64,000 nucleotides of DNA, taken from NCBI RefSeq assembly GCF_022513565.1, contig NZ_JAKWBE010000002.1, forward strand, positions 310,001 through 374,000, given 5' to 3'. The position numbers and the translations under genes are program-made. Source of the stretch: Streptomyces gilvus. Its GTDB lineage: Bacteria; Actinomycetota; Actinomycetes; Streptomycetales; Streptomycetaceae. Within the stretch, counting starts at the first letter, position 1, and the number at the start of each line of letters is the position of its first letter. Below the pieces are notes generated by a model, which had not been told where the DNA came from, did no database searches, and worked only from the letters and a program-made list of their open reading frames with translations. Below, piece by piece: positions 14,951 to 21,891 of the stretch.

Positions 14951-16120
14951 GTGGCGAAGCACTGGGCGGATTTCCAGTACGAGATCTATCTCAACGGGAT
15001 GAGCGGGGCGGTGCCCCGGCTGCCCACCGATCTGACCAGGCTCGAGGCGCTGGCCGAGACGCGGCTCGGACCGGGCCCGGTCGGTTACGTGGCCGGCGGC
15101 GCGGGCGACGGCAGCACCATGCGGGCCAACCGCGCGGCCCTGGAGCGACGCCGGATCGTGCCCCGCATGCTGCGGGACGTCGGTGAGCGGGACCTCTCGG
15201 TGCGGGTGCTGGGCCGACCGCTGCCCGCGCCGGTGGCGCTGGCGCCCGTCGGCGTACTGTCGATCATGCATCCGGACGCCGAGTCCGCCGCCGCCCGCGC
15301 CGCCGCCGCGCACGGGGTGCCGTACATCCTGTCCTCGGCGTCCAGCACACCGATGGAGCAGGTGGCGGAGGCTCTCGGCGACACCGAGCGGTGGTTCCAG
15401 CTGTACTGGGGCAAGGACCGCGAGGTGACCAGGAGCTTCCTCGGGAGAGCGAAGGCCGCCGGGTTCTCCACCCTGCTCGTCACGCTCGACACCCCGCTGG
15501 TGTCCTGGCGCCCCCGGGATCTCGACCTCGCCTACCTCCCGTTCCTGCACGGAGTGGGTACCGCCAACTACTTCACCGACCCGGCCTTCCAGGCGGGACT
15601 GGCCAAGCCCGTGCACGAGGATCCGAACGCGGCCGTGCTGCACTTCCTCGGGCTGTTCGGGGACGCCGGACACACCTGGCCCGACCTGGCCTTCCTGCGG
15701 GAGAACTGGGACGGCCCGATCGTCCTCAAGGGCATCCTGCACCCGGACGACGCCCGGCTCGCCGCCGACGCCGGCATGGACGGCGTGGTCGTCTCCAACC
15801 ACGGCGGGCGCCAGGTCGCCGGTTCCGTCGCGGCCGCCGACGCGCTGCCGCGGGTGGCCGAGGCGGTCGGCGAGAGGCTGACCGTCCTGTTCGACAGCGG
15901 CGTCCGCACCGGCGACGACGTCTTCAAGGCACTCGCGCTCGGCGCGCGGGCCGTCCTGCTCGGGCGGCCCTACGTCTACGGGCTGGGCCTGGACGGACAG
16001 ACGGGCGTCGAGCACGTGATCCGCTGTCTGCTCGCCGAGTTCGACCTGACCCTCGCCCTGTCCGGGCACGCCACACCGGCCACGATCAGCGCCGCCGACC
16101 TCGTCGAGGGCCCCGTGTGA
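14951..16120 (+). CDS. FMN-dependent alpha-hydroxy-acid oxidising protein (lactate 2-monooxygenase-like)
   Basis: A 389-residue TIM-barrel flavoprotein. Ser-Asn-His-Gly-Gly-Arg-Gln (near residue 280) carries the catalytic His and substrate-binding Arg, Val-Leu-Lys-Gly-Ile supplies the FMN-binding Lys, and Phe-Asp-Ser-Gly-Val-Arg-Thr-Gly with Leu-Gly-Arg-Pro forms the phosphate site. The length and the inserted loop in the middle fit lactate 2-monooxygenase or a close hydroxy-acid oxidase rather than IMP dehydrogenase-type enzymes. The GTG at 14951 was chosen because GGAGAGG lies about 11 bases before; an ATG 21 bases earlier is possible. The substrate, probably a 2-hydroxy acid, is not determined. 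Confidence 0.87.
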   Translation: MAKHWADFQYEIYLNGMSGAVPRLPTDLTRLEALAETRLGPGPVGYVAGGAGDGSTMRANRAALERRRIVPRMLRDVGERDLSVRVLGRPLPAPVALAPVGVLSIMHPDAESAAARAAAAHGVPYILSSASSTPMEQVAEALGDTERWFQLYWGKDREVTRSFLGRAKAAGFSTLLVTLDTPLVSWRPRDLDLAYLPFLHGVGTANYFTDPAFQAGLAKPVHEDPNAAVLHFLGLFGDAGHTWPDLAFLRENWDGPIVLKGILHPDDARLAADAGMDGVVVSNHGGRQVAGSVAAADALPRVAEAVGERLTVLFDSGVRTGDDVFKALALGARAVLLGRPYVYGLGLDGQTGVEHVIRCLLAEFDLTLALSGHATPATISAADLVEGPV

Positions 16121-16155
16121 CCGCCCCGGGGGAACGTCCTCGCCAAAACGCGGCG

Positions 16156-17763
16156 CTACGCCCGCTCCTCCGCGAGTTCGGCGGGACGCACCGGGGGCTT
16201 CTCCGGGCCCGTGATCGCCAGTGACCCCGGGGTGGCGGACGCGGGCGGCTCGGTCAGCCACCGCTGCGCGGCCGAGCCGTCCCGCACCTTGACGACGATG
16301 TCGGCTCCCGGGTCGTCGGTCGTGGCGGCCAGGGCGAGCCGCTCGTCCCAGCGGGGCAGCAACTCGCCGCGCACGGTGAGGTCGTAGCGCACGGCGTCAC
16401 CGCCCTTGCACCTGCCGAGGACGACCACACCGGCGTCCACGTGCGAGTCCAGGCACAGATCGGGGGCCGCCGCGCTGCGCAGCAGTCCGTCGCCGCCGTA
16501 GGACCACTGCTGGCCCGAGTCGGTCGAGCAGGCCGCCAGTTCGGTGTCGGCGCCCGCCTTCGCCTTGCCCCGGACGGCGAGGCAGAGGTCGGCGGAGGCG
16601 TTGCGCAGTCTCGAGTCCCGCGGCACCGTTGGCGGTTCGGCGCTGCCGGGCGAGGACTGGGCGCCGGCACCGGGGGTCGAGCCGTCGCTCGCGCTGTTGG
16701 AGGCGGCCGGGTCGACGCCGTCGTCGTGGGACCACATGCCGACGACGGCGACCGTGGCGATCAGCCCGGCGGAGGCGACGCCGAGCACCGTCAGCAGCGC
16801 CCGCGAGGTGCGCAGCGCGCCCGGGGTGCCGCGGCCGGGCAGGGGGATGCGGGGCAGGATGCGGGGACGGCCGCCGCCGTGCCGGGCGGAACCGTGCGGG
16901 CGCGGGGTGCGGGACCGCGTGCTCTGGCCCGCGCGGCCTGGACGGGACTCCAGATAGCGGCGGGCGCCCCAGCCGAGGACGGCCTCGGCCAGCAGCACTC
17001 CCAGACCGCCCTCGAAATGGCTCAGTTGTTCGGCGGCGAAACGGCAGTAGCGGCACTCGGCCAGATGGTGCTGGACATCGGGCAGCAACGCTCCGCCACG
17101 CCGGATCGGAACGTCGAGGAGACGGTTGTAGAAGCGGCAGTCCTTGGTCGGCGCGAGTTCCCGATGGGCATGTACACATCCTTCACGGAATTTTTCCCGC
17201 GCCTGTTCGAGTGCGGCCGAAGCGGTCTCTGTGTCCATGCCCAGCAGACCGGCCGGGACGGTTATCGCCTCGGCCTCCACCTCGGTGTGCCAGAGCAGAC
17301 ACCGGGCGAGTCCGGGAAGGGCCTGGAATGACCGCTCGGCCAGTTTGCGATTTTCGGGCGTCATCGACTTCGCCGAACGCATCCCCCGGCCGCCCGCGGG
17401 TTTCAGCAGCTCCGGAAGAACGGCGGATATCCGGTCCTCCGTCGTCCAGGCGCGGACCGTCTCCCGGACCGCCACCAGTAACCGCGGTCGCAGCGCGAGC
17501 GCCGGCTCGCCGAGTGCCAGCCGGTCGAGCACCTGGTGGAAGGCGGTCGAGGTCACCATGGAGGCGACCTCGGTGCGGGAGGCGAGGCAGATGGCCGCGT
17601 AGTCGCGGGCCGGCTGCCAGTGCCGCGTCATGAGCAGCGCGACGGAACGTCCGGTCTCATCGTCGGGGCGGCCGCGGAGCCGGGCGGCGACGTTCTCGTC
17701 GGAATCTCCCGGAACCCCGCCGGCCGGCGGGTAAGGCGGACGAGGGGGGTGGGGGGTGGGCAC
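16156..17763 (-). CDS. Membrane protein with sigma-like, zinc-finger and ricin-lectin domains (paralogue 1)
   Basis: A 535-residue multidomain protein. Residues about 40-105 and 140-200 resemble the region 2 and region 4 helices of ECF sigma factors (Leu-Leu-Trp-His-Thr-Glu-Val-Glu is a typical region 4 phrase). His233-x3-Cys237-x2-Cys240 is a zinc anti-sigma motif. One transmembrane helix spans about 322-343. The outer part (about 385-510) is a ricin-type beta-trefoil with Gln-x-Trp repeats, predicted to bind sugars. It may sense extracellular carbohydrate and control the linked sigma-like part. Region 2 looks degenerate. ECF groups with such fused tails (ECF52/53-type) have been described in Actinobacteria, as I recall. 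The GTG at 17763 has GGAAGG 11 bases upstream. A paralogue lies at 36219. Confidence 0.75.
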   Translation of the reverse strand: MPTPHPPRPPYPPAGGVPGDSDENVAARLRGRPDDETGRSVALLMTRHWQPARDYAAICLASRTEVASMVTSTAFHQVLDRLALGEPALALRPRLLVAVRETVRAWTTEDRISAVLPELLKPAGGRGMRSAKSMTPENRKLAERSFQALPGLARCLLWHTEVEAEAITVPAGLLGMDTETASAALEQAREKFREGCVHAHRELAPTKDCRFYNRLLDVPIRRGGALLPDVQHHLAECRYCRFAAEQLSHFEGGLGVLLAEAVLGWGARRYLESRPGRAGQSTRSRTPRPHGSARHGGGRPRILPRIPLPGRGTPGALRTSRALLTVLGVASAGLIATVAVVGMWSHDDGVDPAASNSASDGSTPGAGAQSSPGSAEPPTVPRDSRLRNASADLCLAVRGKAKAGADTELAACSTDSGQQWSYGGDGLLRSAAAPDLCLDSHVDAGVVVLGRCKGGDAVRYDLTVRGELLPRWDERLALAATTDDPGADIVVKVRDGSAAQRWLTEPPASATPGSLAITGPEKPPVRPAELAEERA

Positions 17764-18192
17764 TTGAGCGAATTCCTTCCCACGCGCAGAGAACACACAG
17801 GAGTCACAGCCGCCGAAAAGGCCCCCTGTGGTGCACACCTCTTGCCCCGGCCATTCCCCCCGCACGGGTGGTCAACCCTTGCACAACACGCTGATGACCA
17901 ACAAGGCACTTGAGCAACATCCGCATCTTTGAAATTAAGTCAGATACGCTCGCAACTCGCGTTCCCCGCCCCAGCTTTCCTCATTCCGAGCGCCCCGTGT
18001 GAAACAGGCGCACGCGCCGGAGCACCGCGCACGCTCCCGGCGTGCACGCCCCCGTAGTGCACTGGTGGCGGACCTTCTCGAAAGGCCCCGCGCAGGACGG
18101 CGGCTCTCCTGCGCCGTACGGGCCGCCGGCCTTGTTCCTCCCGCCCTCGGCCGGCGGCCCCGGGGGGTGACAGGGCCGTGCGGCCGGGGTCC
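17764..18192. other. Intergenic region upstream of the sigma/lectin gene
   Basis: About 429 bases. The part at 17880-17990 is AT-richer than its surroundings and probably holds the promoter of the leftward sigma/lectin gene. The right part holds the hairpin at 18120-18160. No gene is convincing. Confidence 0.45.
18120..18160 (-). terminator. Hairpin after the toxin-antitoxin operon
   Basis: Arms GGGCCGCCGGCC (18120-18131) and GGCCGGCGGCCC (18149-18160) pair perfectly over 12 bp, starting 32 bases past the toxin stop. Confidence 0.75.
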
Positions 18193-18570
18193 TCAGATCT
18201 GCCAGGAGCGCAGCCGGTCCGCCGCGCCGTAGACGTCGGTCTTGCCGTCGATCAGGTCGCGGGCGAGATCGACGAGGGCGCCGTAGGGCGGGTCGATGCC
18301 GACGCCGCTGACGAACATGTACGCCACGGCGGTCGAGCAGGCGAAGCGGGCGTTGGCCGAGGGCAGCGGCTTCAGCAGCGCGAGGGTGTGCAGCAGGGCG
18401 GCCGCGCGCCAGGCCGGGTCGGAGTCCACGCCGAGGCGGGGCGGGTCCACGCGGTGCCGGGCCACGGCGGCGACCAGCGCGGAGAAGTCGTTGACGGTCG
18501 GCTGGTCCGGCAGGACCTCTTCATGGCGCTGCAGCAGCCAGGGCACGTCGATGTGGATGACGGATGCCAT
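18193..18570 (-). CDS. Doc/Fic-like toxin component with altered active motif
   Basis: A 125-residue, mostly helical protein of the size of Doc. Residues 67-75 read Lys-Pro-Leu-Pro-Ser-Ala-Asn-Ala-Arg, which aligns with the Doc motif His-x-Phe-x-x-Ala-Asn-Lys-Arg except that the catalytic His is Lys. It should therefore not transfer AMP or phosphate in the usual way. Its start lies 3 bases after the stop of a small RHH-like gene, the usual antitoxin-toxin order. This degenerate form recurs in Streptomyces, as far as I remember, so it is probably a conserved variant rather than fresh decay. Confidence 0.72.
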   Translation of the reverse strand: MASVIHIDVPWLLQRHEEVLPDQPTVNDFSALVAAVARHRVDPPRLGVDSDPAWRAAALLHTLALLKPLPSANARFACSTAVAYMFVSGVGIDPPYGALVDLARDLIDGKTDVYGAADRLRSWQI

Positions 18571-18573
18571 CGG

Positions 18574-18819
18574 TCAGGCGACCCGCCCCTCGCCCGTGGC
18601 GGATGCCTCGTCCTCGGGGAACGCGGCCGCGAACTCGTCGGCGTGGGAGGCGAAGAAGCGGCGGAACGCCTCCGCCCCTTCCTGCAGGGCCCGGTGCCGG
18701 GCTATGTCGGCCGCCGCCGCCTCGCGCACGAGCGCCTTCATCGACGTGCCGCGTTCCTTGGCGATCTGCCGCAGATCCTCGAGTTCACGATCACTGAACT
18801 CCACATTCAGGGCTGGCAT
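18574..18819 (-). CDS. Antitoxin, ribbon-helix-helix-like
   Basis: An 81-residue protein. Its first 40 residues (Leu-Asn-Val-Glu-Phe-Ser-Asp then Leu-Arg-Gln-Ile-Ala-Lys-Glu-Arg-Gly-Thr-Ser) fit a beta strand plus two helices of a ribbon-helix-helix DNA-binding domain, and the C-terminal half is acidic and helical, as expected for the part that wraps a toxin. It precedes the Doc-like gene by 3 bases. It probably represses its own operon; no clear operator was seen ahead of it. Confidence 0.75.
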   Translation of the reverse strand: MPALNVEFSDRELEDLRQIAKERGTSMKALVREAAAADIARHRALQEGAEAFRRFFASHADEFAAAFPEDEASATGEGRVA

Positions 18820-18964
18820 GCCCTCACGGTACCGCCGAGGTACTCATGCGTAAATACTCCCTGCTCACAGCACCCGCGCGACGGTACCCGGAGGGTTGCC
18901 CCCGGGTGAGGACCACGTCCGATTCCCGCCGGTCGCGGCCGGTGCGGCGCAGCAGACTTGAGCC

Positions 18965-19456
18965 ATGGACACGTACACGACCATCGACAGCCCCCTGGGC
19001 GAACTGCTGCTGGCGGGGCGGGAGACGACCCTCACCTCGCTGTCCCTGCCGGGACAGCGGGGCGCGCCGGCCGTCGGCGCGGCCTGGCGGCGCGACGACA
19101 CGGCCCTCGCCGAGGCGGCCCGGCAGCTCTCCGCCTACTTCGCGGGCCGGCTCACCCGCTTCGACCTGGACCTCGCCCCCGCCGGCACCGCCTTTCAGCA
19201 GCGGGTGTGGCGGGCCCTCGACGACATCCCGTACGGCACCACGACCACGTACGGGGAACTCGCCACGCGGCTGGAGGTGCCGCGGCACGAGATCCGGGCC
19301 GTGGGTGCGGCGATCGGGGCCAATCCCCTGCTGATCGTCCGCCCGTGCCACCGCGTGATCGGCGCCGACGGCTCGATGCGCGGCTACGCGGGCGGGGTCG
19401 AGCGCAAGGTGTGGCTGCTGACCCACGAGGGCGCGCTGCAGCCGACGCTGGTGTGA
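18965..19456 (+). CDS. ogt: Methylated-DNA--protein-cysteine S-methyltransferase
   Basis: A 163-residue suicide DNA-repair protein. The active-site Pro-Cys-His-Arg is at residues 127-130 (Cys128), preceded by a helix-turn-helix with the Arg finger region (Gly-Ala-Ala-Ile-Gly-Ala-Asn) and followed by Gly-Tyr-Ala-Gly-Gly. It moves alkyl groups from O6-alkylguanine to its own Cys. The N-terminal domain is complete, so this is full-length Ogt rather than a truncated Atl protein. It lies 15 bases before a 2OG/Fe(II) oxygenase gene of a family tied to damaged-DNA repair, forming an alkylation-repair pair. Confidence 0.93.
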   Translation: MDTYTTIDSPLGELLLAGRETTLTSLSLPGQRGAPAVGAAWRRDDTALAEAARQLSAYFAGRLTRFDLDLAPAGTAFQQRVWRALDDIPYGTTTTYGELATRLEVPRHEIRAVGAAIGANPLLIVRPCHRVIGADGSMRGYAGGVERKVWLLTHEGALQPTLV

Positions 19457-19471
19457 CGGAGGGGGACGGAC

Positions 19472-20194
19472 GTGACGCTCACCATGGCCCAGGCCCGCAG
19501 GCGGGCCGGCGACACCGACTGGGCGGCGCTCGCCGCCGAGCTCGACGTGCACGGCAGCGCGCCCACCGGACGGCTGCTGACGCCGGCCGAGTGCCGTGAC
19601 CTCGCCGCGCTGTACGAGAAGCCGGAGCTGTTCCGGACCACCGTCGACATGGCACGCCACCGGTTCGGCTCCGGCGAGTACCGGTACTTCGCCCACGACC
19701 TGCCCGCCCCGGTGGCCGCGCTGCGTGCCGCCCTGTATCCCCGGCTGCTGCCCGTCGCCCGGGACTGGGCGGCCCGGCTCGGCCGCCCGGCGCCCTGGCC
19801 GGACTCCCTGGAGGAGTGGCTGGAGCGGTGCCACGCCGCGGGGCAGGACCGGTCGGCGCAGATCCTGCTGCGGTACGGAGCGGGCGACTGGAACGCGCTG
19901 CACCGGGACGTCTTCGGCGAGCTCGTCTTCCCCCTCCAGGTGGTCGTCGGCCTCGACGTGTACGGCGCCGACTACACCGGAGGCGAGTTCCTCATGGTCG
20001 AGCAGCGGCCCCGGGCCCAGTCGCGGGGCACCGCGACCGCGCTGGAACAGGGCCACGGGCTCGTCTTCACCACCCGAGACCGTCCGGTGCGCACCCGGCG
20101 CGGCTGGTCGGCCGGGGCGATGCGGCACGGGGTGAGCACCGTGCGCTCCGGCCGCAGGCACGCGCTGGGCCTCGTCTTCCACGACGCGTCCTAG
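19472..20194 (+). CDS. 2-oxoglutarate/Fe(II) oxygenase, DNA-repair-associated family
   Basis: A 240-residue oxygenase. The iron ligands are His144, Asp146 (Leu-His-Arg-Asp) and His219 (Arg-His-Gly-Val-Ser), and Arg228 is placed to bind 2-oxoglutarate. The layout matches the Pfam family described as an oxygenase acting on damaged DNA (Oxygenase-NA, PF09859), from memory. Its position right behind ogt supports a role in removing alkyl lesions, as AlkB does. The GTG at 19472 follows GGAGGGGG. Its TAG stop overlaps the stop codon of the convergent hemerythrin gene by two bases. Confidence 0.83.
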   Translation: MTLTMAQARRRAGDTDWAALAAELDVHGSAPTGRLLTPAECRDLAALYEKPELFRTTVDMARHRFGSGEYRYFAHDLPAPVAALRAALYPRLLPVARDWAARLGRPAPWPDSLEEWLERCHAAGQDRSAQILLRYGAGDWNALHRDVFGELVFPLQVVVGLDVYGADYTGGEFLMVEQRPRAQSRGTATALEQGHGLVFTTRDRPVRTRRGWSAGAMRHGVSTVRSGRRHALGLVFHDAS

Positions 20195-20802
20195 ACGCCC
20201 GCCCACAGCCCTCTGCGACGGTAACTCCCCTCCCAGAACAGCCGGTTGATGAGGCGCACCGGCGCCGGGAGCGAGCCGAAGAAGCGCTCGCGGTCCGCCG
20301 GGCCCGCGCCGTCGACGATCCACGGCACGAACACCGAGGCGCCGCGCAGCCCTTGGGTCTCGCGCATCCGTCCGGTGAAGGCGCCCCAGTCGGCGGCGGT
20401 GAGGACGTCCCGCATCAGCGGCAGCGCGCTGTTCTCCTCGTGCCCCAGATGGTCGTCCAGGGTGGCCCTCAACGCCCGCACCAGGTCGGGCAGTTCGGGT
20501 GCCCGGTCGGTCAGTGCCGTGTCGACCGCCGCGAGCAGGGGGTCGATACGGGCGTGCTCGGCCTCCATGTCGTCGAGCAGGGCGAGGTCGCGGGGGCGCC
20601 CGGAGAGGCGTTCGCGTACCCGGGGCCACAGCTCGCTGTCCTCGGCGGTGTGGTGGATGCGCAGCTGCCGGGTGAAGTTCGCCCAGCCGGCCCGGACACC
20701 CGGCGTGTGCGCCCGGCCCTCGGCGACCGCCTGCGCGAGGCGCTCGAGATCGCGCCGGAAGGCGTCGTGCGAGGCGTACATCGCGGTGAAGTCGATGCTC
20801 AT
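20191..20802 (-). CDS. Hemerythrin HHE domain protein
   Basis: A 203-residue protein whose first 150 residues carry the spaced His/Glu ligands of a di-iron hemerythrin: His in Ala-Ser-His-Asp-Ala-Phe, His-His in Arg-Ile-His-His-Thr-Ala-Glu-Asp, Glu-His in Glu-Ala-Glu-His-Ala-Arg-Ile-Asp, and His-x-x-His-Glu-Glu in Asp-His-Leu-Gly-His-Glu-Glu. Such proteins bind O2, NO or iron. The last 50 residues are not part of the domain. It is divergent from the ECF41 sigma gene, and the shared 171-base gap contains TGTCACA-like elements, so it could be part of that regulon; this is inference. Confidence 0.87.
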   Translation of the reverse strand: MSIDFTAMYASHDAFRRDLERLAQAVAEGRAHTPGVRAGWANFTRQLRIHHTAEDSELWPRVRERLSGRPRDLALLDDMEAEHARIDPLLAAVDTALTDRAPELPDLVRALRATLDDHLGHEENSALPLMRDVLTAADWGAFTGRMRETQGLRGASVFVPWIVDGAGPADRERFFGSLPAPVRLINRLFWEGSYRRRGLWAGV

Positions 20803-20911
20803 CGGGTCCCTCCTGTCGAATCGGTCTCCCGTGCGGGACTCGTGTTCAAGAGGGCGGGCCGGCCGGCGAGTGTGACGTCGCTGAGACGTGCGTCACACAC
20901 GTCCGGTCCGA

Positions 20912-20939
20912 TGTCACACTCGGGCCCCCGGTTCGGGTC
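20912..20939 (+). promoter_or_regulatory. Candidate ECF41-type promoter
   Basis: TGTCACA at 20912-20918, a 17-base gap, then GGTC at 20936-20939. ECF41 sigma factors are reported to use TGTCACA and CGTC boxes, so this suggests autoregulation of the sigma gene at 20974. Related TGTGACG and CGTCACA elements lie at about 20867 and 20891, forming inverted repeats. Confidence 0.6.
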
Positions 20940-20973
20940 GAAGTAGTGAGCGCACCTACGGGGAGGTCCACGT

Positions 20974-21891
20974 ATGTCCGAGAGTTCTGTCGATGAGGCG
21001 ACCGATGTCTTCATCGGCCATCGCGAGCTGCTGTTCGGCCTGGTCTACAACATGCTGGGCAGCGTCGCCGACACCGAGGACGTGCTGCAGGAGACCTGGC
21101 TGTCCTGGACCGGCCGGGGCACGGCGGGCATCGACAACCCGCGCGCCTACCTGGTCCGCATCGCCGTCAACCACGCCCTCCAGCGCCGCGGCGTGATCAC
21201 CCGCCGCCGCGAGACCTACGTCGGCCCCTGGCTGCCCGAGCCGCTGGTCGCCGACGGCGACGGCGCCGAGGACCCGGCCCTGCGCACCGAGTCGGTGTCG
21301 CTGGCGATGCTGGTCGTCCTGGAGTCGCTGACGCCGCTGGAACGCGCGGTGTTCGTGCTCAACGAGGTCTTCGGGTACGCCCACACCGAGATCGCGGAGA
21401 TCATCGACCGCACCCCGGCCGCCGTACGCCAGCTCGCGCACCGCGCCCGGGGGCATGTGCACGCCCGGCGGCCGCTGTACCGGGCGCATCCGCGGGTGCG
21501 CCGGGAGGCGACCGAGCGGTTCGTGCGGGCGGCGCTCGGCGGGGACATCGCGGAGCTGATGGAGATCCTCGCACCCGATGTCACGGTGTGGACGGACGGC
21601 GGCGGCAGGCGCAAGCCGGCGGGTCTGAAGCCGGTGCACGGCCGGGACAAGGCGGTCCGGCTGATCAACTCCTTCACCACCCGGGGACGCGGGCCCACGG
21701 ACCTCGACCTGCGCTACCGCCGGGTCAACGGCGACGACGCCGCCGTGCTGTTCCAGGGCGACTCCCCGTACGCGGTGATGGTCATGGACCTCACGCCCGA
21801 CGGCGACCGGGTCAGCGACGTGTACATCGTGACCAACCCCGACAAGCTCACCCACGTGCGCAGGGACGAGAAGGCGGAGGAGGCCGAGTGA
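20974..21891 (+). CDS. ECF41-family RNA polymerase sigma factor with SnoaL-like C-terminal domain
   Basis: A 305-residue protein. Sigma region 2 lies at about 10-80 (Asp-Thr-Glu-Asp-Val-Leu-Gln-Glu-Thr-Trp) and region 4 at about 110-165. It has the long C-terminal NTF2/SnoaL-like extension of ECF41, with both signature motifs: Asp-Gly-Gly-Gly-Arg at 208-212 and Asn-Pro-Asp-Lys-Leu at 288-292. In this family the extension tunes sigma activity instead of a separate anti-sigma factor. The usual partner gene encodes a carboxymuconolactone decarboxylase, oxidoreductase or epimerase; here the next gene is cytochrome b, whose GTG overlaps the sigma stop by 4 bases. A TGTCACA promoter element lies upstream. 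Confidence 0.92.
   Translation: MSESSVDEATDVFIGHRELLFGLVYNMLGSVADTEDVLQETWLSWTGRGTAGIDNPRAYLVRIAVNHALQRRGVITRRRETYVGPWLPEPLVADGDGAEDPALRTESVSLAMLVVLESLTPLERAVFVLNEVFGYAHTEIAEIIDRTPAAVRQLAHRARGHVHARRPLYRAHPRVRREATERFVRAALGGDIAELMEILAPDVTVWTDGGGRRKPAGLKPVHGRDKAVRLINSFTTRGRGPTDLDLRYRRVNGDDAAVLFQGDSPYAVMVMDLTPDGDRVSDVYIVTNPDKLTHVRRDEKAEEAE

Noticed and set aside
17999..18232. 77-codon plus-strand frame between the lectin and toxin genes
   Set aside because: Arg/Pro-rich, no Shine-Dalgarno, and contains the hairpin after the toxin operon.
18193..18819. Complete active Fic/Doc toxin
   Set aside because: The catalytic His is Lys, so it was called a variant and not an active AMPylase or kinase.
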